Positions 17,178 through 25,502 of a DNA stretch of 64,000 bases are shown here, one piece after another; position 1 is the first letter of the stretch; each line of letters opens with the position of its first letter. The stretch lies in assembly GCA_963776375.1 (NCBI GenBank), contig CAVZMF010000006.1:124001-188000 (forward strand), written 5' to 3'. The DNA is from PALSA-612 sp963776375. GTDB taxonomy: Bacteria > Actinomycetota > Thermoleophilia > Gaiellales > Gaiellaceae. A model generated the notes under the pieces. It was not told the DNA's origin, did no database searches, and saw only the letters and a program-made list of their open reading frames with translations. A program made the position numbers and the translations under genes.

Positions 17178-19667
17178 TTATTCGGTCGAGTTTGCCTGCT
17201 CGGTTGTTACAGCCTCGTTGTCGTCGGGTTGCGCCGGGGCGCCCTCGGCAGGCTCCGCCTGGGCCTCTGGGCCCTGAGCCTTTGCCTGCACCTCGGCGTT
17301 CGCGGCGCCGCCCTTCTTCTTGCGCCGCCTGCGCCGGCGCGACCGGCGCGGCGGCTTCGGCTCGGGCAGGTCCTCGGCCAGTGCGGCCGCGATCTCCTGG
17401 ATCGTCCCGAGCTCCTCCCGGGCCTGGTCGAGCAGCTTCGTCGCCCGCGGCGTGTAGCCGTCGGCCGAGGCGAGCAGCGCGGCCGCCACGGGCAGCGGCA
17501 GCCCGCGTACGGCGACGACGAGCTTGGCCGCGTTCTCCTCGTGCCGGTGGCCGCGCGAGTTGGCGAGCGCGCCTAGCAGGCGCTTGGCCTCGGGGTAGTC
17601 GCCGCTCGCTTTGCGGTCGAGCGCCTTGCGGGTCGCGCGCGCGAGCCGCCAGGTCCAGCGGGCGAGGATCTGGTCGGGCGCGTCAGGCTTCTCGGCTCCT
17701 ATCGCCTGCAGCAGCGTGCGCACGCCCGGCTGGCGGTCCTTGTCCCAGGTCGGCGCCTGGGTCACGAGCGTGACGAGGTCGTCGAAGCTGGCGCGGTCGA
17801 CACGCATCGAGACGCGGTCAGCGAGCGCCATCATCCGCAGGCGGCGGTTCGGGTTCTCGGCCGCGCAAGTGAACAGGAACTGCTCGAGGGCGGGCTTGCT
17901 CGCCTTGCCGTCCGTGAACTTCTGGACGAACGCCTCGCGCTCCTCGAAGCGCAGGTTGCGGCCGGCGAACGTCGCCCAGTAGCGCTGCTCTTCCTCGTCG
18001 AGGAAGCGCGGATCGACGCGCTGCCACTCGCGCTGGATCACGCCGAAGCGCCGCTTGACGTCCGGCGTCACCGGGACGAGCCACGGCGCGGGCGTCAGCT
18101 TCCGGCGCACGCGCCGCTGCATGCGCCGGCGCGGCGTGGGGATGACGCGGGCGCCCTCGCGGTAGAAGTCGGCGTCGAGCAGCGAGTGCAGCGTCACGAC
18201 CCGCTCGGAGTGCGTCGCGCCCTTGTTGACGAAGTCGACGACGATGCCGGCCTCCTTGCGCGGGTGGATGCGCATGATCCGCCCGATGCGCTGCTGGTAG
18301 ACGCGGCGGCTCGCGGTCGGCGCGAGGTGCATGACCACCGTTGCGCGCGGCGAGTTCCAACCCTCGGCGAGCAGCATCGCGTTGATCAGTACGTTGATCT
18401 CGCCGCGCTCGTAGGCGGCCAGCGTCTCGGCGAGCTGCACGGGCGGCGTTCGGCCGGAGACCGCGACGGCCTTGAGCTCGACGGACCGGAACTCCTGCGC
18501 GAGGTTGTAGGCGTGGTCGACGCCGGCCGCGTAGACGATGCCCGGCGTGTCGCCGAAGCGGTCGCGGTAGAGGCTCGCCGCCGCCTGGTTCAGCGCCTGG
18601 TGGTCGAGGACCTTGGCCAGCTCCTGCTGGTCGAAGTCGCCGCCGACGATCGGCACGGAGTTGATCGCCGCGACCGGCGGGACTCGCAGGCACCGAAGCG
18701 ACGCGATCAGGCCGCGTCGTGCCGCGTCCTGCAGCGGCAGGTCGTCGACCGAGGCGGGGAAGACGTCCGCGACCTGCTTGGCGATCAGCTGCTCGGTCGC
18801 GGTCATGCCGACGTAGAGCGGCTCGGGGAAGCTGCGGATCGCGGCGCTCGTCTTCTCGCCGAGGGCGGTGTGGGCCTCGTCGCAGATCACGAGCTGGTAG
18901 GCGTCGCGGCGGAGGTCGCCGACGTGCCGCGCGAACCAGGCGTAGGTCTGGATCGTGATCGGGCTCGTCGACGGCAGCGGCTTCGAGTCGACGATCTCGG
19001 GCGTCAGGCGTGCGCCGTAGCCCTCGTCCGTGAGCTCGCGCCGGAACTGGTTCACGAGCAGCCGGCGGTGGGTGAGGATCAGGACGCCGATCGAGCGCGC
19101 CGCCTCGACGAAGCCGGCTGCGGCGATCGTCTTGCCGGACGCGGTTGGGTGGCGGAAGCGGTAGCGGCGGACGGCGCCGGGATCGGGCTGCGAGTCCTCG
19201 GGCTCATCGATCTCGCCCTCGACTACGAGCTCCTCGTCGTCGTCCTCGTCCTCCTCGGCGACCGGCTCCGCGTGGCCGTTGGTCTGGCCGTTGCCGTTTT
19301 CCTGGGCTCGCTGGTTGGCGGCGATCAGCTCGGTCAACATCCCGGCGAGCGCGTCGATCTGGTGGCGGCGCAGCTCGGTGCCGGACGCGAGGTGCGGCGG
19401 GTTCCCGCTGAGCACGCGCTCGAGCCCGAGCATGAGCGCGAAGCGGACCTTCCACTCGGACGTCGGCTCGTTGCGGCCGGACTCGATCTCGGCCAGCGCC
19501 TCGTCGAGCGCCCCGCGCCGCGCCGTCCCCGGCGCGAGCACGAGGTCGGGATCCTCGTCCTCGTGGAGGAAGGGCTCGCCGGCCCAGGCCGCGGCCCGGA
19601 GCGCCATGGCCTCCAGGCCGTCCGCCCCGGGCGGGGCTTTCGTCGGCTGGTCGATGGTCTTCTGCAT
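17178..19667 (-). CDS. Superfamily II DEAD/DEAH-type helicase
   Basis: 829 residues. An acidic linker (about 140-175) precedes helicase domain 1, with HPTASGKTIAAAGF (Walker A), LILTHRRLLVNQF (Ia), ICDEAHTALG (Walker B, DEAH) and GMTATE (III). Domain 2 has INVLINAMLLAEGWNSPRA and QQRIGRIMR (VI). The C-terminus ends in a basic run followed by an Ala/Glu/Gln-rich tail. Resembles type-III-restriction/UvrB-like helicases that unwind nucleic acid; no methylase or endonuclease partner is adjacent. I chose ATG 19667 over 19694. Confidence 0.8.
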   Translation of the reverse strand: MQKTIDQPTKAPPGADGLEAMALRAAAWAGEPFLHEDEDPDLVLAPGTARRGALDEALAEIESGRNEPTSEWKVRFALMLGLERVLSGNPPHLASGTELRRHQIDALAGMLTELIAANQRAQENGNGQTNGHAEPVAEEDEDDDEELVVEGEIDEPEDSQPDPGAVRRYRFRHPTASGKTIAAAGFVEAARSIGVLILTHRRLLVNQFRRELTDEGYGARLTPEIVDSKPLPSTSPITIQTYAWFARHVGDLRRDAYQLVICDEAHTALGEKTSAAIRSFPEPLYVGMTATEQLIAKQVADVFPASVDDLPLQDAARRGLIASLRCLRVPPVAAINSVPIVGGDFDQQELAKVLDHQALNQAAASLYRDRFGDTPGIVYAAGVDHAYNLAQEFRSVELKAVAVSGRTPPVQLAETLAAYERGEINVLINAMLLAEGWNSPRATVVMHLAPTASRRVYQQRIGRIMRIHPRKEAGIVVDFVNKGATHSERVVTLHSLLDADFYREGARVIPTPRRRMQRRVRRKLTPAPWLVPVTPDVKRRFGVIQREWQRVDPRFLDEEEQRYWATFAGRNLRFEEREAFVQKFTDGKASKPALEQFLFTCAAENPNRRLRMMALADRVSMRVDRASFDDLVTLVTQAPTWDKDRQPGVRTLLQAIGAEKPDAPDQILARWTWRLARATRKALDRKASGDYPEAKRLLGALANSRGHRHEENAAKLVVAVRGLPLPVAAALLASADGYTPRATKLLDQAREELGTIQEIAAALAEDLPEPKPPRRSRRRRRRKKKGGAANAEVQAKAQGPEAQAEPAEGAPAQPDDNEAVTTEQANSTE

Positions 19668-19782
19668 GCGCGCAGCACTCGCCTGGTGCTGCAACTTCGA
19701 GAAGGTGCGCCCGCGAAACTTTCAGGCGCCTTCTAGAGCATAACGCATAGATCGGCGCCGACGGCCGTTTCCACGAGGACGA

Positions 19783-20370
19783 TCAGCCGCCCATGCCGCC
19801 GAAGATGGCGAACGGGTTGCGCGGCATCGCCTCGTAGACGACCTCGCCGCCCGGCTCAGCCTGGCCGTGGAGCTGCTGCGCTAGCTGTTGCGCCTCCTCG
19901 CGGGAGCTCGCGCCGACGAGGACGTACGTCCACCTCCGAACGACGTCCCGGCCGTCCTGCTCGAGCCGGTCGGCGAGGGCTTCCGCCTCCTCGTGTGTCG
20001 CGCACTCGATGCGGACCTCCCAGGGAGCGTACCCGCGCTCGAGCACCTCCTCCTCCCAGCCCTCGTCCTTCGGGTCGTCGTCCCAGCGTCCCTCGTCGGC
20101 GAGCCAGTGCTCGACCCGGACGACGAGCGGCTCGACGGCGGCTTCCTCCAGTTCGGCCTCGATGACCTTGCGCGCCTGCTCGGCCTGGAGGCGCGAGGAC
20201 GCGTAGACGAAGATCGTGTCCCCGTCGCGCGAGACGGCGAGGCGCTCGGCCTTGAGCTCCCTGGCGAGCTCCCTCGCCCTGGAGCCGAGGTCCAAGCCGA
20301 GCCCCTCGAGGAAGCCGCCGGCGTGCTCGCTCTCGAGCTCGACCCGGATACGCCAGTCGTCGCGCGCCAT
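19783..20370 (-). CDS. Hypothetical acidic actinobacterial protein
   Basis: 195 residues, acidic and soluble. Two similar alpha/beta halves are visible: WRIRVELESEHAGGFLEGL with TIFVYASSRLQAEQARKVIE, and WEVRIECATHEEAEALADRL with YVLVGASSREEAQQLAQQL. This looks like a tandem ferredoxin-like duplication. The C-terminus ends in a NPFAIFGGMGG tail. I do not know its function. It diverges from the gene at 20546 across a long conserved promoter element. Confidence 0.6.
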   Translation of the reverse strand: MARDDWRIRVELESEHAGGFLEGLGLDLGSRARELARELKAERLAVSRDGDTIFVYASSRLQAEQARKVIEAELEEAAVEPLVVRVEHWLADEGRWDDDPKDEGWEEEVLERGYAPWEVRIECATHEEAEALADRLEQDGRDVVRRWTYVLVGASSREEAQQLAQQLHGQAEPGGEVVYEAMPRNPFAIFGGMGG

Positions 20371-20461
20371 GGCGGCCATCAGGCTACCCGCGCCGCGCGC
20401 GCGGAGCCGTGGTCACACGCGTGGCGGGTATCACACAGCGGAGAGTCGGTCACATAATCGG

Positions 20462-20543
20462 CACAGTCGTGTTTCACACACGTCACGATTTCCGCGCTAC
20501 GCTCAAAGCGGGGGGCCAGGGCCGAAGGCCCCGGGGGGAACCA
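20462..20543 (+). repeat. Promoter/leader element, copy in front of a gene
   Basis: Closely similar to 611-695 (-). TTCACA and TACGCT spaced 19 bases could be the -35 and -10 boxes. Downstream, GGGGCC-type inverted repeats form a leader hairpin, then GGGGGGAA acts as ribosome-binding site 5 bases before ATG 20546. Upstream, GTCAC occurs at 20412, 20449 and 20482. Two sequence-conserved copies far apart imply a shared regulator or a structured leader RNA. Confidence 0.6.
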
Positions 20544-20545
20544 GC

Positions 20546-21214
20546 ATGGCATCTGACTTCGCGGCGGACGTCGAACGGGAGCGGGGGCGCTACGCGGACG
20601 GCGAGGCGCGGTTGCCCGGCATCTCCGATCCGGACGAGCGGCAGCGGCAGCTCACGCGGATGGGGAACGCGGCCACCGGGGCGGGCCTGGCGCTGCTCAT
20701 GGGCGGCGCGCGCTCCGATGCCGCCAAGTGGTTCGGGCGCGCCGCAGACCGCTACCGCGAGAGCTTCGCCGACGCTCCGCCCGGGAGCTGGGGCCGGCCG
20801 GTCGGCGCCGTGAAGGCGCGTCTGCTGGCGGAAGACAGGATGGGTGCCGAGCGCGACGCGCGCTGGACGCTCGAGGCCGGCGCGGCGGAGAGCGAGTCGC
20901 CGATCGGCCGCTACGCGGCGTGCCTCGCCCTGCTCGTGGTCGGACGCGACGACGAGGCTCGCGAGCTCGCGCGGTCGATCGAAGGCCGGGCCGACTTCCC
21001 GCGGGACGTCGCCGCGGCGTTGAGCGCGATCGCCGCGGCCGACCAACCCTCGTACAAGGCAGCGGTCGCCGGCGTGCTCGAGTCGTTCGAGACCCGCGAC
21101 GCCCATCTCGAGGACGTGGCCGTCGCCGACACGGTCGTGGTGCTCCAGACGCTCGCAGAGCGGCGCGGCCTGGCGGTTCCGCTGAGGTCTTCCCTCCTCC
21201 CCGCGGCGCTCTGA
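20546..21214 (+). CDS. Hypothetical all-helical repeat protein
   Basis: 222 residues, helical, with TPR-like helix pairs such as SDAAKWFGRAADRYRESF and RYAACLALLVVGRDDEARELAR. No catalytic motif, signal or membrane segment. The family is unknown to me. It lies directly behind the 82-base promoter/leader element, so it is probably the element's natural target. Confidence 0.6.
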   Translation: MASDFAADVERERGRYADGEARLPGISDPDERQRQLTRMGNAATGAGLALLMGGARSDAAKWFGRAADRYRESFADAPPGSWGRPVGAVKARLLAEDRMGAERDARWTLEAGAAESESPIGRYAACLALLVVGRDDEARELARSIEGRADFPRDVAAALSAIAAADQPSYKAAVAGVLESFETRDAHLEDVAVADTVVVLQTLAERRGLAVPLRSSLLPAAL

Positions 21215-21306
21215 CGGGCAGCGGTTTCGATCTCTACGGTCGACGGCGGGAGCTCGCTTCACCGGGTAGCGTCGCGCCGGCGAGCCGGCGTCAGGCCGGT
21301 CCGGCG

Positions 21307-22113
21307 CTAGTCGTGCCCGGAGGCGAGCTCCTGCGAGCGCTCCATCGCCGCCTGGATGGCGTTCAGGAACGCGGCGCGGACGCCTGCCTGCTCGAGCTCG
21401 TGGATCGCCCGGATCGTTGTACCTCCCGGCGAGGTGACCGCCTCGCGCAGCTCGACCGGATGCATCTTCGCGTCCCGGAGCAGCACGGCCGTTCCCAGCA
21501 TGGTCTGGACGACGAGCTGGGTCGAGATCTCGCGTGAGAGGCCGAGCAGGATGCCCGCCTCGATCATCGCCTCCGCCAGCAGGGCGAAGTAGGCCGGCCC
21601 CGACCCGGAGACTGCGGTGACCGCGTCCATGTAGGCCTCCGGCACGCGCACGACCGGGCCGAGGTGTTCGAGCACGTCCTGGGCCAGCCCGACGTTCTCG
21701 TCCGAGGCGTGCGCCCCGGCGCAGAGGCCGGTGATCCCCTCGTGCACCGTTGCGGGCGCGTTCGGCATCGCCCGCACGACCGGCACCTCCGGCGAGAGCC
21801 GGCGCTCGATGAACGTCGTTGGGATCGCGGCCGCGACCGAGAGCACCGTCTGGTCCTTCGTCACCTCGCCGCGGATGCTCTCGAGCAGGACCTCGAAGTC
21901 CTGCGGCTTCACGGCCAGCACGACGACGGCGGCGCCCGAGACCGCGTCCGAGTTCGAGAGCGTGGCCTCGACGCCGTGCCGCTCGTGCAGCTCGTCGACC
22001 CGCTCGGGCCGGCGCGCTGTCACGACGAGGTCGGACGTGCCGGAGCTGAGCAGGCCGGCCAGCAGCGACTCGCCGATCTTCCCGCAACCGAGGATGGCAA
22101 CGCGGCCGTTCAT
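21307..22113 (-). CDS. proC: Pyrroline-5-carboxylate reductase
   Basis: Last step of proline synthesis: reduces pyrroline-5-carboxylate with NAD(P)H. 268 residues. VAILGCGKIGESLLAGLL is the dinucleotide-binding loop, then VVLAVKPQDFEVLL, VVRAMPNAPATVHEGITGLCAG, and the C-terminal signature SGSGPAYFALLAEAMIEAGILLGL with VTSPGGTTIRAI. TAGACT lies 6 bases before ATG, so the message is probably leaderless. The downstream end shows no clear terminator. Confidence 0.93.
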   Translation of the reverse strand: MNGRVAILGCGKIGESLLAGLLSSGTSDLVVTARRPERVDELHERHGVEATLSNSDAVSGAAVVVLAVKPQDFEVLLESIRGEVTKDQTVLSVAAAIPTTFIERRLSPEVPVVRAMPNAPATVHEGITGLCAGAHASDENVGLAQDVLEHLGPVVRVPEAYMDAVTAVSGSGPAYFALLAEAMIEAGILLGLSREISTQLVVQTMLGTAVLLRDAKMHPVELREAVTSPGGTTIRAIHELEQAGVRAAFLNAIQAAMERSQELASGHD

Positions 22114-22122
22114 GCGCGGAGT

Positions 22123-22995
22123 CTAGGCCGCGAACCGTTGCGCAGGGCTCACGGGAAGCAGGCCGCGCCCCCACGCGCTGAGCAGGTAGACGCTCGCCAG
22201 GCCGGCCCATTCGCCGTACGGGGCGAGCAGCTCCTCGGTCTCCCAGCTCCCGGCCCGGCGGCCGCGGAGTGACGAGACGAGCTTGATCAGCCCGAGATCG
22301 CCGACGAGGCCGAGGTCGTAGCGGCCGAGGCCCTCGAGCGCAACGACGCCGACCGACCAGGGTCCGAGGCCGCGCTCGTGCCCGAGCCGGCGCGCGACCG
22401 TCTCGGCCGGGCAGTTGCGGAGCCGGTCGAGGTCGAGGGAGGTGCAGACGCGGACGAGTGTCGCGCCTCGGCGCGCGTGGAGACCGAGCCGGCGGAGCTC
22501 GGCCGGAGCGAGCGCGCCGAGGGCCGCGGCCGTCGGCGGCGCGTGCAGCGAGCCGTGGGCCGGCATCACCGCGCGGACGATCCGTCGCTCGAGGAAGCGC
22601 GCCCGGCTCGACTCGATCAGCTGGCCGCAGAGCGCGCGGAGCAGGGCGTGGGCGATCGTCGACAAGCGCATCGGGCGCAAGCCGGCGAGCGCGCGCGTCG
22701 CGGGGCCGAGCATCTCGTCGTGGCGGAATCGACGCAGGAATTCGCTGTGGTCGGCGTCGATGCCGAGCGCGAAACGCATCGCCGCCAGCGACTCGCCGCT
22801 GTCCGCCACGAGCCGCAGGGAGCCGTCGGGGAGCTGCTGCGCGGCCGCCCTCTCGACGCGCTCCCCCCGCTCGCCAATTGGCAGCAGCGCGTCCAGCACG
22901 CCGTCGCGGAATCGCCGCGTCGCATCGCCGGCATGCCTCGCCGTCAGGGCCAGGGAGTACGGGCCGCGTGCCCGGGTGACGACCTCGACCATCAA
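22123..22995 (-). CDS. AlkA-like DNA-3-methyladenine glycosylase II
   Basis: Excises alkylated bases. 290 residues in the AlkA order: an N-terminal beta domain, then a HhH-GPD domain with LLRALCGQLIESSRARFLERRIV, an APAELRRLGLHARRGATLVR helix and LGHERGLGPWSVGVVALEGLGRYD (helix-hairpin-helix). The catalytic Asp is probably in LGLVGDLGLIKLV. Its GPW and D motifs match the AlkA side rather than endonuclease III, since no Cys cluster is present. The stop is 9 bases from the proC start region; the two may share a transcript. Confidence 0.8.
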   Translation of the reverse strand: MMVEVVTRARGPYSLALTARHAGDATRRFRDGVLDALLPIGERGERVERAAAQQLPDGSLRLVADSGESLAAMRFALGIDADHSEFLRRFRHDEMLGPATRALAGLRPMRLSTIAHALLRALCGQLIESSRARFLERRIVRAVMPAHGSLHAPPTAAALGALAPAELRRLGLHARRGATLVRVCTSLDLDRLRNCPAETVARRLGHERGLGPWSVGVVALEGLGRYDLGLVGDLGLIKLVSSLRGRRAGSWETEELLAPYGEWAGLASVYLLSAWGRGLLPVSPAQRFAA

Positions 22996-23043
22996 AGAAA
23001 CCTAAAGCTTTCCTCCGGACGACCGGGTTACGCTCCGTACGGC

Positions 23044-23730
23044 GTGGACGAGGGGATGCGGACGACCTGGGACGCTGCCGCGGCCTCCGACCGCGTCGAG
23101 CACTATGTCGGCGACCCAGCGACGGCGAGATCGGAGCTCGAGTCCCTCTTCTCGCGGCTGGGCGACGACCCGCGCGGCGGCGTGTGCGTCGAGGTCGGCT
23201 GCGGGTTCGGGCGGATGTCGGGCGTGCTCGCCGGTCGGTTCGACCGGGTGCTCGCCTTGGACGTCTCGCCGAAGATGCTCGATCTCGCCCGTGCCGCGGT
23301 GACCGCGACGAACGTCGACTTCGTGCTCGTCTCCGGGAGCAGCCTCGAGCCGGTCGAGGACTGCGCGGCCGACGTCCTCGTCTGTTACCTCGTGCTCCAG
23401 CACCTTCCCGGGCGTGACGTCGTCGCCGCCTACCTGAAGGAGTTTGCCCGCGTGCTCGCCCTGGACGGTAAGGCGTTCGTCCAGTTGCCCGTGCTCGTGG
23501 AGGGAGGTCAGGCCCGGGCGTGGCGGCTGGCCCGCGGACTGGCGGTGCCGCTGCTCGCGACCGGCGGGGCGATCGCGCGGCGCCCGGCCTACCGCGGCTA
23601 CCGCCTGACCGAGTCGGAGCTCGACCGCGAGCTCGAGGCCGCCGGCCTGCGCGTGGCCGCCGGTGACGAGAGCTCGACGTCGCCGTACCGGTATGCGCGC
23701 GAAGTGTTCTTGCGGCTCGAGCGGGCCTGA
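23044..23730 (+). CDS. Class I SAM-dependent methyltransferase
   Basis: 228 residues. VCVEVGCGFGRMSGVLAGRF is SAM motif I, VLALDVSPKMLDLARAAV motif II, then CAADVLVCYLVLQHLPGRDVVAAYLKEFARVLALDGKAFVQLP as in small-molecule and glycan methyltransferases. GTG 23044 is preferred for its TACGCT box 9 bases upstream; ATG 23056 is the alternative. The stop codon overlaps the start of the O-antigen ligase-like gene by one base (TGATG), so the substrate may be a surface glycan. Confidence 0.75.
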   Translation: MDEGMRTTWDAAAASDRVEHYVGDPATARSELESLFSRLGDDPRGGVCVEVGCGFGRMSGVLAGRFDRVLALDVSPKMLDLARAAVTATNVDFVLVSGSSLEPVEDCAADVLVCYLVLQHLPGRDVVAAYLKEFARVLALDGKAFVQLPVLVEGGQARAWRLARGLAVPLLATGGAIARRPAYRGYRLTESELDRELEAAGLRVAAGDESSTSPYRYAREVFLRLERA

Positions 23731-25163
23731 TGGCGACGGGCCTGGCGCTCGCCGTCTTCGCGGTCGCGATCGCGGCGGCGGCCGTGCTCGTCTGGCGGCG
23801 GCCCGTCGTCGCGCTCTACCTGTTCATCGTCGGCCTGGCCGCGCACAACATCGTCATGGCGCTGCTCTGGGGGGCGGGCGTGCGCGGATCGTCGCTCGAG
23901 CTGATCTCGGCCTGGAAGGAGATCCTGCTCGCCGTGGCCGCAGCCCGCGTCGCGGTCGACGCGCTGCGCTCGCGCCGGCTCCCGGTTGAGCCCGGTCTCG
24001 TCGACGCCCTCGGCCTGTTCTTTGCCGCCCTCGTGCTCCTCTACGCGGTCATCCCGCAGAGCGCGCTCGAGGGTAGCGCCGACGTGAGCGCCGTTCTGCA
24101 CGCGCTCCGGCACGACCTCGTCCCCGTGGTGGCGTTCCTGCTCGGCCGGGCGCTCGGCATCACCGCAGCGCAAATCCGCTCGGTCGCGTGGACGCTACTC
24201 GGCTCCGCGGCCGCCGTCGCCAGCTTCGGCCTCGTCGAGGAGTACACGACGAGTGTCGGCTGGTGGCACCGCTCCGGCGCCGTCGGCTATTTCCGCCACC
24301 AGCTCGGCTTCGACTACCACGGCCCCGGGGGCATGCCGGAGAACTTCGCCTTCAACACGGGGCACAACCACCTCTTCCGGCGACTGATCTCGACGTTCAT
24401 CAGCCCGCTCGGAGCCGCGTACATGTTCGTGGTCGCCCTGCTCGCCGCGCCGATTCGGCGGCTCGCCGTGCCCTTCGCAGCGGTTGTCTTCGCCGGGCTC
24501 CTGTTCACGATCTCGCGCTCGGCGCTGACAGGCCTCGTCGCCGGGCTCCTCGTCCTCGCGCTTGCGCGCCGCGAGTGGTGGCCGCTCGCCGCCGTCGCGG
24601 TCGTGATCGGCGCGGGCATCGGCTTCGACCGCGCCTACACGCACGTCGCGCCGACGACGCACTTCCTGCCCGCCGAGCTGAAGGAGCAGGAGGAGAACGC
24701 GAAACTGCACCCCGGCGCGAAGACAAAGCTCTTCGACTTCAACGAGCCGTCGTGGCGGAGCCACGTGTCCAGCCTGCGGCACGGGCTGAGCACGGTCGTG
24801 CACCACCCACAGGGTTTCGGCCTCGGCAACGCCGGCGCGACGGCGGAGCGCTTCGGCGTCGACCTCAAGGCCGGCGAGTCGAACTACACGGAGATCGGCG
24901 TCGAGACCGGCCTCCTCGGCATGATCGCCTTCGTCGCGTGGAACCTCGTGCTCCTCGCCGGACTCGTGCGCCGCGCCTGGACCGTGACGCCCGGGGCGCT
25001 TCGCGACGGCGCCGCCGGCATCGCCGCCGCTCTGGCTGCGATCCTGCTCATCGCCGTCCAGACCGACGCCTTCGGCATTCCCTGGCTGGCCTACGTGCTC
25101 TGGTGGCTCGCGGGCGCGCTGACGGTCTCGTGGTCGCGCTCGACGACGAGCGTCAGGCCCTGA
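23730..25163 (+). CDS. O-antigen ligase/polymerase-like membrane protein
   Basis: 477 residues, about twelve membrane helices. The large periplasmic loop carries HHPQGFGLGNAG and ESNYTEIGVETGLLGM, matching the Wzy_C / O-antigen ligase signature; FTISRSALTGLVAGLLVLAL is the preceding conserved helix. Members join or polymerise lipid-linked glycans on the outer face of the membrane. It is coupled to the methyltransferase upstream. The last 73 bases overlap the convergent NfeD gene. Confidence 0.8.
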   Translation: MATGLALAVFAVAIAAAAVLVWRRPVVALYLFIVGLAAHNIVMALLWGAGVRGSSLELISAWKEILLAVAAARVAVDALRSRRLPVEPGLVDALGLFFAALVLLYAVIPQSALEGSADVSAVLHALRHDLVPVVAFLLGRALGITAAQIRSVAWTLLGSAAAVASFGLVEEYTTSVGWWHRSGAVGYFRHQLGFDYHGPGGMPENFAFNTGHNHLFRRLISTFISPLGAAYMFVVALLAAPIRRLAVPFAAVVFAGLLFTISRSALTGLVAGLLVLALARREWWPLAAVAVVIGAGIGFDRAYTHVAPTTHFLPAELKEQEENAKLHPGAKTKLFDFNEPSWRSHVSSLRHGLSTVVHHPQGFGLGNAGATAERFGVDLKAGESNYTEIGVETGLLGMIAFVAWNLVLLAGLVRRAWTVTPGALRDGAAGIAAALAAILLIAVQTDAFGIPWLAYVLWWLAGALTVSWSRSTTSVRP

Positions 25164-25450
25164 AGCCCGCGCACGCAGACGGTCTCACCGTGCTCGGCGC
25201 CGTCCTCGCAGCGCGCGTTCCAGATCTCGCCGCCCACCGCCACCTTCCCGACAGGATCGCAGCGCTCGACCACTCGCGCCTTCCTCCCGACGAGCGCCTC
25301 CGCGCCGACGCGCGCCCGGCGGCGCTGCGACCAGCGGATCGTCATGACGGTCTGGCCGATCTCCCAGATCCCGGAGAGGATGATCGCGACGAGGCCCCAG
25401 GGTGAAGGCAGGACGAAGATCGCGAGCAGGACGGCTGCAACGAAGGCCAT
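25091..25450 (-). CDS. NfeD-like membrane protein
   Basis: 119 residues: two membrane helices (MAFVAAVLLAIFVLPSPWGLVAIILSG) and a C-terminal OB-fold (VGAEALVGRKARVVERCDPVGKVAVGGEIWNARCEDGAEHGETVCVRGLQGLTLVV). This is the short-form NfeD layout. Such proteins partner membrane stomatin/flotillin-like proteins or proteases. No such partner is adjacent here. I chose ATG 25450, where the membrane segment begins. Confidence 0.8.
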   Translation of the reverse strand: MAFVAAVLLAIFVLPSPWGLVAIILSGIWEIGQTVMTIRWSQRRRARVGAEALVGRKARVVERCDPVGKVAVGGEIWNARCEDGAEHGETVCVRGLQGLTLVVERDHETVSAPASHQST

Positions 25451-25502
25451 CCTGCTACCTACCTCCCTCGTCGGCTCATGCGCTATACCTAGACGGGACA
25501 GC

